Below, one piece after another: positions 37,301 through 50,700 of a DNA stretch of 64,000 nucleotides. The notes under the pieces were generated by a model, which had not been told where the DNA came from, ran no database searches, and saw only the letters and a program-made list of their open reading frames with translations. Made by a program: the position numbers and the translations under genes. The stretch lies in NCBI RefSeq assembly GCF_048128805.1, contig NC_136000.1, forward strand, positions 12,172,854 through 12,236,853. Reading direction: 5' to 3'. How positions within the stretch are numbered: position 1 is the stretch's first letter; each line of letters opens with the position of its first letter. Source of the stretch: Centroberyx gerrardi. Taxonomy: Eukaryota > Chordata > Actinopteri > Beryciformes > Berycidae.

Positions 37301-39665
37301 AAGCCACCATGTACAAGATTAAAGACAGCAGTTATTACAGCTAAGAGACTCTCGGGCAGTACCTTGAACTGTAGAATGTATCCAGGCTGCACTATGAGTT
37401 CACGAGTGGCCAGGATGTTGTGTGTCCCGTCCTGGTTCTTGTTGGGCCAGTACAGGTGGAAGGATGGGTTCCCACAGAAGCCAGCCGTACGCACGGCGTT
37501 AGGGTAGAAACTCCAGCTTTCCTCATGAGAAACACCCTCTGGAAAAAGACAAGAGAGAGGGAGGAAGGAGATTCAATACAATTTCCAAAATCTAAGATAT
37601 TAATTATTAACCAGTACCAAAACAAGGCAAATACTCATCTTGACTTGTGAGTTTTCACCGTCTTATCATATGAACAGATACAAACTTTTCCCTGTCTCTG
37701 AGAACAAAGAATCTCACCATCGTCGAAGGTGTCGAGCAGCGTGGACGGGTTGATGTCCGACCCCCCCACCAAGATGTTGTCTATGGCCCACTGGGCTCTC
37801 TCCAGGCTGGGGGAGGCCAGGCCAGAGGAGATGGTGAACGGCTGCCACCAGCGCAGGCGAGTAGCGTTGGTCAGAGCGCCCTCTGGGAGGACGATGTAGT
37901 CTCTCCTCACTGACACATACTTCAGATAGTCCATCTCATGCAGGAGGGTCCATGACACACCTGAGAAACGGAAATCGACAGGGTGAGAGAGAGAAAGGAG
38001 AAAAAAAGAATCGGTCGAGAAATGAAGAGGAAAAGGAATTGTGTTCAAAGATTGCAGATGACTGCTAAAATCCACTAGGAAAAGTACACTGTGCAGAGCG
38101 TATTATATTATTACTGCACCTCCGTCAGTAGAGTAGTCCAGCAGCACTCCCTCTTTACGACAGGTTGGACGGTGACACATGGTCATGTTATCTTCACTTC
38201 CTATCCTGGCCCAGTACTCCACAAACCTAACCACAACGACAATCAGTTTATAATTATTACAAGACAACATGGAAAGAGTAGAAATAAGTGCTGAATTTCA
38301 TTGCCATTGACAGAAGTTGAGTACTGACTTGGCTCCGCGGAGGTCCAGGTCAGCAGTGACAGCCTGTCTGGCATCAGCCCCACCGAAATACAGGGCCGTC
38401 CCCTCCACCAGCACACCACAGTCTGTACAGGGCCGCCCGCCCTCCAGCACCTGCCACTGGGGGCCGGCTGACCCTTCCCAGTCAAAACGCTCCTTCAGAG
38501 ACGCCTGGGGGGGGGAAGAGACACAGAGGCTAGAATCAAGGACCAGCTCACACAGATGGATTCTATTCTATCCTATTCTATTTGAATCTGTTCTTGACAC
38601 TAGCAAAGAAAATGTGTGAGGCTGTGAGTAGGCTCCACTTCCACTTTACCTTCAGAGCAGTGCTGGCGTAGCAGTTGGGTCCAGTGAATCCCGGGTCGCA
38701 GAGACAGCGCTGGTCCAGACAGTCCCCATGTCCCCCACAGTGGCCGTCACACGCCGGCCCGATGTAGAAGTTCTCCACACCCCACTGAATGTCTGAGTGC
38801 TGCTGGTAAAATCTGAACCGCACCGCCCTGAGGAACAGAAACACAGACATAGACAGTGTGGCTGAATCTTTTTATTGATATACAGTGTAAGTGTGCGTTA
38901 AGTGCATATCATTTTTTTTTTTCATTTCTCATGGCATAAATTATGAAGCACTACTCTTAAATTTAAAGTAAGTGAAGGCAGACATGGGAGAACTTATGGG
39001 AGTGGGTCATGGGAGTTGTTTGCTTCTTGTTGGTGTTGTTGATGTTTTATTGTCACTGTGTTGTATGTTTGTGCACTATGGACCAGATGAATTTCCTAAA
39101 TGGATAAATAAAGTTAAACTTGAACTCACGTGTCAGCCAGGCTGTCCGGCAGGGGGTAGACAGCCCTCTTCCAGCCTGCAGCAGGGAAGAAGACTGAGGG
39201 CTGGGAGACCTGACCCCCACAGCGGGGGTCTGCAGGCAGGCACTGGGGCACCAGGTACTTCCAGGTCACCCCAAAGTCCACCGAGTACTGGACATGAACC
39301 TGCCGGTCTGCATGGCGCTCTGGCACACTGCAGCCTACCGCAGTCTAAATGAACACACAGATATTGATTAACATTATTTCACTTTCATACAGAATAGGCT
39401 CTTCCCACTCAAATGCATGCAAAGGTGCAATATGATATAATGAACAAATGTTTACATCGCCATTGCATCATTGTAGGCTCATTAGTCACCTTGAACTGCA
39501 TGACCCAACCCTTGTCAGGGACAATATCATGTGTGACTGCGTACACCTCCCTCCCATCCACGTTGCCACACACCATCACCCCATCAGGAGAGTTGCAGAA
39601 ACGCTGCACCGTGCAGTCCTCTGAGAACAACCAGTGATCGCTCACTGAGCAAAAGGGAAAGAGAG

Positions 39666-39717
<52 letters not shown>

Positions 39718-41015
39718 CAGACAAGCAAAAAGTAGAAGCTTATGAGCCTAGGAAGATCTTTAATATTTGACTTATTTGACTCAGTTTATATTAATAGTTA
39801 TAAAGAATAACAAAAACAGCATGGAATAAAATTACATTAGATTGTTGATTGGGACAACTGAATTAGACCCCAGATCCAACTCTGCTATACCTATGGGGGT
39901 TTCCTCCTGCTCGCTGAGTTGACCTGTCCTGCCTGTGGGTGTCCCATCAGCAGGAGCTCTCTCATGGTTGGGCAGTGCCACCCCTCCAAAGGTATCAGAG
40001 ATCTGAGCCCGTGGGTCTGAGCCGGCGATCAGGACGTTATCCAGTGCCCAATCACTGTGGTCCGCCCCCTCATGCTGTGGCTGCCACCAGCGCACACGCA
40101 CTCCCTCCTGGCGGGCAGCAGGTGGCAGCAGCACATTGACAAACCTAAACACACAGACAGGAATGAACACATGTATTAATACAGAAAGGGCAAACATATC
40201 TAATATATTTGTTGCACATACAAACAGCTATACACCTCCATTTTTGGTGTAAAGTACATGCTCAACAATACATATATGTAAACTGAAATGAATGTGTGGT
40301 TGGTGAAAAGACCCACCCAGGCTTGGTGTACAGATCGTAGAAGATCTCGGTCAGTAGGTGCCAGTTGATCCCTCCATTCAAGCTGTACTCCAGAAGCACA
40401 CCCTGGTTACGGTTGCTAGGTGGGATCATGCAGCCATACATGAAGTAGAACTGGATGAACTCAGCATTGGTCAGGTTGAGGTCCACTGTCACCAGCTGAC
40501 GGCTGCAACTCTGCACACACACACACACACACACACAGCAATGTAGCTGAAATTCGGTCTTGTTCAATTCGATAGATTGTTACTGGAAAAATTTGATAAA
40601 TCACACATTACTTGTTACTTTTCTTAAAAGTAATGAATTACTTTACTTATTACTCCCCGAGAGAAGTAATTAAAGTAGTTACACTACTCATTACATTACT
40701 TTTGCGTTACACCCTAAATAAATATTGTCGACCTAAGCCCACATTACCAACAGACACAAAATATTTCTTTTAAGATTTTTAAAGATAGAGTTTAAAGCAT
40801 TACATTCTGACTTTCCGAGTCATATTTACCACTTTGTTGGCTCATTCATGAGCTTTCTACTTATAATTTTGATATTTCTGACATGACTTGAAGGCAGGAT
40901 AATAATTATTTCAATTGGAACAGTAATGCCTTATAGTAATGTATTACTTTGTAACTTGTTACTCCCCAATATAATGCAGAGGATATAATGCATTCCATAT
41001 AATAAGATATTGTGA

Positions 41016-41076
<61 letters not shown>

Positions 41077-44000
41077 AAACAGATGTATAGTTACCCCGCT
41101 GAAGTGCAGTGCAGCTCCGGAGGCCACGGCTCCACACACAGTGCTGAGTTTCCCCCCGGTCAGCAGGTGCCAGTGGCTGAGGGACGGGGCTCGGCTGAAG
41201 CTGTCCTTCAGCTGGGAGGGCAGGGGAACCACAGGCTCATCACAGTACTCCCCACCCCACTCTGGGTCACACCTGGGGAGGAAGGTGGAGTCAGAAACAT
41301 TTTGATGTAAAGAAAATGAGCCACGCTTTTACACCTTATTAGCCATTCCTATCCACATTAATGACAGTTGAGATTCAAATGGATAGCTTAAGACATTGAC
41401 AATAATAATTTTGTGCATGCATAGGTAAGAGAAAATGTATGTGCTCTTTTTGTCTCAGAGCATAGAAGATCAAAAAGAATTTGCACACTATAAAGGTAAA
41501 TAACCAAAGAGAGGCCACAATTTATTTACATGGTGACAAGGTGAAAAAAGGGTGCAAACAGAAAGTGCACAAACAGAAAACGGTCAAAGGACCATCATCA
41601 GTTCTTCAGTAGTGTTTGGAGTGTGTATGCATGCAAGAGCAAGTCGTTACTTACACACAGGAGCTCTGTTGGCAGCGTCCGTGTCCAGAGCACATATCTG
41701 GGCAGCCATCTCCAATATAGAGGTTGTCCAGAGCCCAAGTCTGCTGCTTGTCAAAAGGAGCTTGTTGGTACCAACGGAACCTAGTGGCTGGAGACCTGAC
41801 AGACATAAAATCACAGATAAATTATGTAGGATAGAATTTAACTGCAAACTGGGGTGCTCTATTTACTTTTGGACTTGTATTTTTCTTTTTGAATAGTTAA
41901 AGAACCAAAAAAAGGGAAATCTGATCTAATCTGAATGGAACATGTAAAATAAATCAATCATGATATCTTTTTGAGAGTGCAGATTTCCCTTTTTTGGTTC
42001 TTGAATTAAGCCTATTTGAAATCGGTGCACCAAAGAAGCCTTATTTTATGTCCATTTTCTTAACCAGCATAATGGACTTTCATTTTTTGAATAGTTAACC
42101 ACAGTATACTGAAAATGTAGGATACGTTACAAGCTACTTCAGTATGTCCATGTGTCTGAGTAGAGTACAGGGCAATGCTAACCTGGCATAGGATGGGATG
42201 GGCATGGTGACGCGGCCCCACTTGTTGTATGTGTCTGAGACCAGCAGCCTCTGCAGGGTGTAGGAGGAGCAGTCGGGGCTGGTAGGCAGACAGTCTCTGA
42301 CCACAGGTTGCCAGGTCAGACCCAGATCCAGAGAATACTCCAACTCTATGGCTGTGGAGAAAGGAGAAAGACAGAAACAAGGAGATTATCAACATAAGGT
42401 ATACTAATTCAACTGCTAACACATAGAAATAGCTGGATAGTCTAAAAACTAAATATAAAATTGGAGGCCTTCTTTAATGCCTACAATTGCTTTCATGCTT
42501 CTTTCATCTCAGATGGCCGTTTCAGTAAGAAACAACTGTAAATGTGCATACAGTGTGAACATTTTAGACCTCACAGAACTAATTACCCTTATTATACTTC
42601 TATGTAATGCACATTAAGCACCTCCTAATGTTCCATCACATGTCACCTCTCCTTGCAGACTACAATATCTTTAGTATTGACCACCAGTCAACCTTATTCA
42701 TGCTTCTTGATGCTTACAGTAGCAGGAGTTGGTGACGGAGCAGGAGGCGGAGAAGTCAAACTGGATGAAAGCGTCTTGGCCCAGGCTGATGTCAGTGGTG
42801 ACAGCGTAGCGAGTGTTGGACTTCTCTATGAAGGCGAAAGCAGCCCCATCCGAGCCACACACAGGCATACGGGTTCCTCCGGGGTGGAGGAGCCAGGAGC
42901 GTCCATCGATGGAGGAGAAGTCGTCTTCCAGAGGCCCCCAGCCGCTGGCACTGCCGCCCACCACCACCTGGAGAGAGAGGAAGAGACATGTTGGCTCATG
43001 TTTAATAGAAAGAGGAGGAGACAGTGGAATTAATCACAATACGTGGGCCTACATTGCTGAGATAACTGCTGAGATTTGTCAGATAGATGAAAGGATGAAA
43101 CAATGGATGGATGGATGATAGATCTTTTAATTACTTAATTACTAAATCAATGTATGGATGAAAACAATGGATAGACAGATGGATGGGTGAATGGATGGAT
43201 AGATGGATGGTTTGATGAATGGAAACCAATGGGTGGTGCCTCTCCTCCCTTACTGTACCTGGTCAATGACCCAGGGGCTGTAGAAGTGTCCGTTCTCAGA
43301 GGGCTGCCACCAGCGGAGGCGAGTGGAGGAGGTGCGGGCACGCAGCGGGATCTCCAGGGCCACCAGGCGAGCCTGGTTGCTGCTGTTGCTGAAGAGGAAG
43401 TCTTGGAGGAGGCCCCAGGTCAGACCTCCATCCACAGAGAACTGGAGCAACACAGGCTGGGAGCGAGGGTCTGGAGCGGCCTTACCACAACCCAGACGCA
43501 GGAAGAACTGTACAAACCTGGAGAATGCAGCCATGAAGGCATGAACTTATTAATGACAAGTGTAAAATCAATAAAGCAGGTTTATTTGTGTGAAATATAC
43601 AGGGAGCTTGGTAGTGTGTATTTTTTGTATGTTTAATTGTGTGAGTGTGTGTATGGCTATACCTGGCATTGGACAGGTCCATGTCGTTGGTGACCAGCAT
43701 GCGCAGGCCGTCCTCACTGAAGAACAGGTGGTTCCCACTGGACATGATACCACACTTCCTGGATGGTTTACCTCCGCTGAGCATTCTGAACCGCTCAGCA
43801 TCCACGGCTCCCCCTAGAGACAGAAAGACACGTGTGCATGCACACACACACACACATTATACAGTATGTATGCATGCAAATTCATATGCACCATATGCAT
43901 TATACATACATGATATATACAAAACAAAGTGGAATAACTGTAGTACGATTAGGACTAGTACGATAATAATAATCTTTATTTATTGAGCACTTATCAAAGT

Positions 44001-44702
44001 GCAAAAATATATACAAAAACATGAATGAAGAATAAAATAAAGGACAAGACTGACAAATTAATTTTAAGGCCATAATAATGGATAAATGAATGAATTAAGT
44101 CTGACACACCAACAGCATTAAGTTTTTGTCCATGCATCACATTTCACTTCAGACAAAAACAATCAAATGAGCTGATTCCAGACTAAAAGAGCAATGATCA
44201 CGTGATCAGTTTCAGTGTTGAGCATTCATCAATGCTCAGCATTCTGATGACTGATCAATAAACAGCACGTAGATGCAGCCCTCTAATCCATCTACTCTCC
44301 CTCGTACACATAAATGTGTAATAAACAACCTACTTCCTGTGCGTTTGTGTGGGCATCTGCGTGTTCTTGTACCTTCAAAGTCCTCCTTGAGGAAGTCGGG
44401 GTTGGGGGTGTCGGGTACGGAGCAGTCGGGTCCAGAGTAGCCGGGGTCACACACGCAGTGGGTGCCGCCCACACAGGCCCCGTGGCCGTTACACATGTCC
44501 TGACACTGAGGGCCGATGTAGATGTTGTCCAGGGCCCAGGTGGGAGGAGCAGAACCGGTCGAGTAGAAACCCTGGTACCAACGGAACCTCACTGACCTGG
44601 AGGGAGGGAGAGAGAGAGAGAGAGAGAGAAAGAAAGAAAGGAAGAAAGAAAGAAAGAAAGAAAGGAAGAAAGAAAGAAGATGAATAGAGAGAGAGAGAGA
44701 AA

Positions 44703-44738
<36 letters not shown>

Positions 44739-47700
44739 AGATGAATAGAGAGAGAGAGAGAGAGAGAGAGAGAAACGACAACAGATATGATCTTATAGGC
44801 ATACTAAGAGAAGAGCTTCTGAAAAGTCCACCGCAAACAGAACCAAAAGTAGAAGATAGCTCAGTACAGAACACATTTATTTTGTGGCTTCACGCTTAAA
44901 TAGGAGTCATTTTTAACACATCTGTGTCTTCTTTGGTACAACATGTGTTAATGGAAATACATTTTAACACAACATGTGTTGTTATTAACATATCTTGTGT
45001 TGACAAGTAAGACAAGTGTGTGTTGTCCCAAAGAAGACACACTGATGTGTTAAAAATGACGCATCCTTTTAAAGTGTTGTTTTCCTTTATGCGTCTACTG
45101 TAGAGGATGTGTCCAGTTCTTACCCACAGAGGCGCAGCTTCCCAAAGTGGATGACCTCCCTCCTCCAGCCCTGGGTGGTGCCAGGGTAGTAGACGCTGGC
45201 AGGGTGGAGCTCTGTGGAGCACAGCGATGAGGGCTGGGGCCCTCCGGCACACAGGGGCACCAGAAGGTGCCAGGTGGCACCGAAGTCCCGCGAGAACTCA
45301 AGACGCACCGGGTTGGCAGAGGAGCTGTCGGCTGTGCAGCCCACGTTAATCTGGAGAAACGTACATATACATGGCATCAGTGAAGGTGATGAGTCATGAT
45401 TTATCTCTTACATAAGTGGAAATTATGCTTGTTCCTTGTGACTTCTAAAAAAGTCATCAAGGCTGTGTTTGTGTACCTCAAATTGGATGATAGTGTTCTC
45501 ATTTACGTCAATGTCCCTGGTGGTAATGGAGTGTTCTCCAAGCTCGCTGGAGACAAACACCATGGCTGACTCATCCTCCTCCCTGCACATACACACAAAC
45601 GCACACACACCCAAAAGGGACTGTCAAGGGTAAGCTCATCTATTTGCATTTTCAGCCCCATCATGCATCATTTAAGACAGAATAAGTCATTCAAAATGAA
45701 CTGCGTTTGTTGTTTTACTTACAGGCCAGTCTTCTGGTAGGGACAGTAGAGGCCAGTGTTGCCCCCGGGGTAGAAGAGCCAGTTGGACTCGTTGGGGCCT
45801 TCCTCAAAGCTGTCTGTTACCACCGGTGGGTTGTGTAAGGAGCTGCCATCAATGATGAGATCATCTATTACCCAAACCTCCTCCTTCTTACCTAGAGGGC
45901 ACAAGGAAAGAGAGAGAGAGAATCACACATTTACACTGGGAACATGGCCTGAGGATGGCTACAATAGGCTGTGACTTTGTGGAAATGTGTGATGTGATCA
46001 CATTAGTGTTAACAGAGAGAGAAAGAGACAGGGGTAGGGTGGGGCACACAAGAGAGAGGGGTTATATTATGTGAGTTTCTGTGTAATTTTTGGTGTGCTT
46101 CCATAGTATGTGTCCACTCACCGCTGTTGTATGGCTGCCAGAGTCTGAAGCGGGTGGCGTTGGTCTGGGCGCTGGCTGGCAGCGGCAGGTGGAGGAACAG
46201 AGTGTCGGTGGAGGTGGGGAAGTAAAACTCATCCAACAGCAGCCAGCTGATTCCTCCATTCACAGAGTACTGCAGCAGCACTGAGTGGGACCGCTCTGGG
46301 ACACCTAGAAAAGTCCATAAAATTAACTATTACAACAGAATTTGAGACTTACACCATTTTGATTTATGCCATACAAACGGCTATACCAAAGCTAATCTAT
46401 ATTCTTAAATTTGTTGTACCTTTAGTGATGAATTTGAAGGAGAATTGGATGTAGAGAGTGCTGGTACAGTCCAGATCCTGTGACACCAACATACGCATAC
46501 CATCCTACAAACAAATAACAACAATTACATATTTGATTACATATGATTCTCTTTTTGTTTGTGTTGTCTATGTTCTGGTAGGTCTCTGCATGACTTTTAG
46601 GACCCCCACCCCTTTGAAGATGAGGGCAGTGCCGGACTTAAGCGGCTCTCCGCTCAGTGTTCCCCTCTCCGCTCCGTACACCTCAGGCCAGGTCTCCTGC
46701 TGCAGGTTCTCATTAAAGTCGTCTCTCAGTACAGATGGCAGAGGGGCCAGGGGCACGCAGTGGGCCCCTCCGTAACCCTTATCACACCTGGGGGAGAATG
46801 GAAATAAAAGGAAGGGCAGGTAAGACTGACTTTTACGGAAAAAATAAGCAGTAAATAAGTGCCAAAGATTGAAAATTCATCAATTTGGCATAAGAGCCAG
46901 TTTACTTACACACAGCGTCCGTTGTCACACAGGCCATGACCAGAGCACATCCAGGGGCAGCCAGGGGCAAGCAACACGTTATCCAGGGCCCAACCTTCTG
47001 CCCCTGGGGTGAAGTGGGTCTGGATCCAACGGAACCGAGTCCTAGGGGAACTGGAGGATTCAAACAGCAAGTTATAAAGAGAGATAGTAGCCTTAAGCGT
47101 AGACATATTTCAGCAAATAAACAAATATTGTCCACTCACCCCGAGCATAAAATCTAGACACGGACATCCACACACACACACACACATACTTCTTCCACAC
47201 ACACTTACTTAGCAGCACTAGGCAGGTAGACAGTGATCCTCCTCCAGTGTTTATACTGGGTGGAAGTATAGATGGAGCTCTGGGTATAGCCGGCACAACC
47301 GATGGCTGGAGGTACACACTCTGGGGTGATGAGAGACCAGTGACGACCACAGTCTGTGGAGTACTCCAGCCGCACGCCATGGGAGAAGGAGGTGGACTTA
47401 CTGCAGCCCATACTCAGCTCAAACTGCAGGAAGGACGAGCCTGACACCTCGAAGTCCCAGCTCTCTGCATACCTCGGCTTCTCTACAGGCACAGCGACAA
47501 GACAATATTTACATTTTTAGGCATTTACTGTCAGCTGATGCTCTTATCCATACCAACTTACAATGACAAAGCAATGTTTTCCTCAAGGACACTTCGACAA
47601 GACACACAGGCTGTTGATTGACATACATTGTCTGTCGGGGATTGAACCTTGTTACCTGGTTAAAGGATGACCTCTCTAGCTAAAAAAATACAGTTTAACA

Positions 47701-50700
47701 AAACTAAACTAAAACTAACTCTCTAACCACTAGGCTACTCTGCTTAGATATGGATTGGCAAAATATGAGGCATCAACTCAATAAGATGCATTGTATATCA
47801 TTTTATACATGACATAAAATGCTGCAAAATCGGGTAGAATGAATAGTATGTATGGCAAATTAGAAAATCAATATAATCTTCTATATTTACATATTACATT
47901 TCCACGTCAATACCACAAGAAATATACACCCAACAGACAAAGTCAATACAAGTGCAAATGCAAATGCAAATATAGCGGTGAATATAATAGGCACTGTTGA
48001 GTTATGTGTGAAATGGTTGCATGTTTCACTCCATATGGGAACAGCCATCAAGCCTAACAGTCAGTGCTTAATGTGTCCACAGGCACACAGGAGCTCTATG
48101 TTTATAGATGTGTCGCCAAATTGCTCTTGCTGGGCCTGCTTAATGGATGGGCCCAGTTGTAATATAATATTTGCACAAAGTAAATCCGCTCACAGCTTGG
48201 TGCACACATAAATAACAGGCAGGATGTTCAATCAGGTTTGCTCTCATTAATAATGCAGAACCCACAGGCGTCACGTTGTGTGTGTAATACTGTGATGTCG
48301 TGGCACAGTCATTTTATTTATGTGGTTTGTCTGTGTGTATGTGTGTGTATGTGCGTGTGCAGTATATGTGCATATGCATGTGTAAGTATATGTACACACA
48401 TTTTTATTTTGTTATTCTTTATTTATCGAATGTCGACTGAGCACTCCTGCTCTTTTTCACACATTCACACTGGGAGCTGCCCAGTACGACCAGTACAACC
48501 ACAGACCTTCCACTGTTGGCCACTGACCAACTTTACTGGAGCAGTTGGGTGTTAAGTGCCTTGCTCATGGGCTCACAGTGCTTTCCCCACTTCTCTAAGT
48601 GTATGTGTGTATGTGTATATGCGTGTGTGTATGTGTGACTCACTATCAATGGCCTCAGAGTTGAAGGTAAGTGCCGTGTCCAGGGACAAACAGTCCACCG
48701 TCACCTCCCCACCCTGAATGCGGTACCAGTTGTGCCTCAGGGGGGACGTGCCGTCAAACTTGTCATGGAAACCTGTTCTGGAGCTGTCATTCATACCGAT
48801 CAGGACATCGTCCAGGGCCCACTGGGCTGAGTGTTTCCCTACAGAGATGAAAGACGAAAGAGATAGAGAGAAAGAAGTAAGAAAGAGCTAGAACCAAAAG
48901 TCCTCATTTCTATAACATCCAAAAATGTGATATTATTGTGTTTCTAAGTGTTTCTCCATATGGGTGTGCGTCCCACTCATGCACTCACCCTGCTGTGGCT
49001 GCCACCAGCGAAACACAGTGTAAGGGGTTTTGGCTGGAGGTGGCAGCTCGATGGTCACCACTTGTGGCTCCAGGAAGGAACCAAAGTCCAGCTCCCTCAG
49101 GAACTGCCACTGGACACCGTTGTTGGTAGAGAACTGGACAAGGACACCTAGGAACACAGAAACAGAGAGAAGAGTGGGCAACACTGTCAGATGGGAGAGA
49201 ATATTTCACACTTCTTTTCAGGAAGTGAAAAGAAATAGGATAGGCACCATGGCACAGAAACACACACACAATAGAATAGAATAGAATAGAATAGAATAAT
49301 TGTCCTTGAGAAGCCCTAATTATCCCAGACAAGCTGTTTAGGCCAACAGTGTTTTATCTGACAGTGCAGAAACAGATCAGACTGAGCCTTCAGCACTGCT
49401 GCAGGCTACAGCTCCGCAATCTGCTGACTGACGTACGAGACAACACTAGACTTTGATTCTCTGTTTAAAAGCATTGAGGATGAGGTCCAGATCTGTAGCT
49501 AACACACCCTTGGCTGGATCACAAGACCTTACAGGCTGATCAAAGACAGAAAGCATGAGAAGGAACAGATGGAGACGGGGCAGACAGGCCAGTGGAGGTC
49601 TGATCAGATCTGATGTGGAGCTGTTCTCTATAGGCTGCAGTGTCAAGGTAGAGCCACATGGAGGCATCAGAGGGCCTCAGTGAAGAGTGTTGGCATAGTA
49701 CTACAAGTTTGATTGTTACCTTCATTGCGGGAGCGAGGCCTGGTGCAAGTGGGTCCCAAACTCTTGCTGCCAATCCGGATGTAGAATTGGACCAAACTAG
49801 GAGATAGTGATTACATTTAATTTCACGTTGGAGGAACTTGCACAGATGTAATTAATTGCTCTCCAATTAATGCTCTCCTTAATTTAAAGAGTGAATCATG
49901 CTGACCGTGTGTTGGTGGTGTCTAGGGGCATAGTGCGTGCCTCTCTCCTCCCAGGGCTACTGAAGTAAAGCGCCTTGCCCTCGCCGATGGTGCCACAGCC
50001 TCCTCCGACTTGTCCCCCACTTAGGCTCTGCCAAAGTGGGCTCAGCTTCCCCTCAAAGCCCTCTGTCAGCTCTGTGGGACTGGCCACAGACGGCACGCAG
50101 CTATCCTGCTCCACTAGGGGACACAAAAACAAACAGGAAACATAAATCATAAGGCATATAATATAAAAATACCATGACCAAGGTAACATGAAAAAGCTGT
50201 CTTCCCAAATGTTTCAAATTTTCTTTTCTTTCTTTTCTCCTTTTCATTGTACCTGTGTATCCCATGTCACAGAAGCAGACTCCAGAGATGCAATCTCCAT
50301 GTCCCCCACAGTGGTTGGGACAGGGCTCAGAGATGTAGACCCCGTCCAAGGCAAAGGGTGGGGCGTCCCTGTAGATACTGCTCTCCTGGAACCAACGGAA
50401 CCTCGTTTTACTGGGGAAATGAAGGTAAGAGGGAGGGGGAGGAGGACGAGGAAATGAGAGACACAGTAGACATTTAAAATCCACTCAGTGTCAGTGTCAG
50501 TGTCTACAGTTAATCTACTGAATCACTGAATCACATCACTTAGCACGTTCAATTGCATGCATGTTACCATAGCTACCTGGCTGCAACATTGCGGGGTATG
50601 ACCACAGTGACCCTGGTCCACTGTTCGTAGTCTCCAGTGTTGTAGACAGTGGGTTCTCTAAGCTCGCGGCCGCTGCCCTCGCAGCCACCTGCCCCTGGGG

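Larger units (their letters stand above)
31095..39948 (-). other. reln: reln C-terminal fragment: repeats 7-8 and basic tail
   Basis: Exons 5' to 3': rest of 39891-40144, 39490-39644, 39130-39344, 38650-38827, 38329-38504, 38120-38226, 37718-37960, 37363-37538, 37197-37270, 36781-36942, 36437-36594, 35861-36080, 35483-35680, 35183-35281, microexon 33206-33211 and last exon 31095-31191. EGF 7 ([20 protein letters not shown]) is in 38650-38827 and EGF 8 is in 36437/35861. The tail is rich in Arg and Lys; in mammals it is needed for full signalling strength and secretion. Confidence 0.9.

Noticed and set aside
44236-44874. 212-residue open frame on the minus strand
   Set aside because: It is a real reln exon (44373-44596) extended by translation of the GA/GAAA microsatellite and flanking intron.
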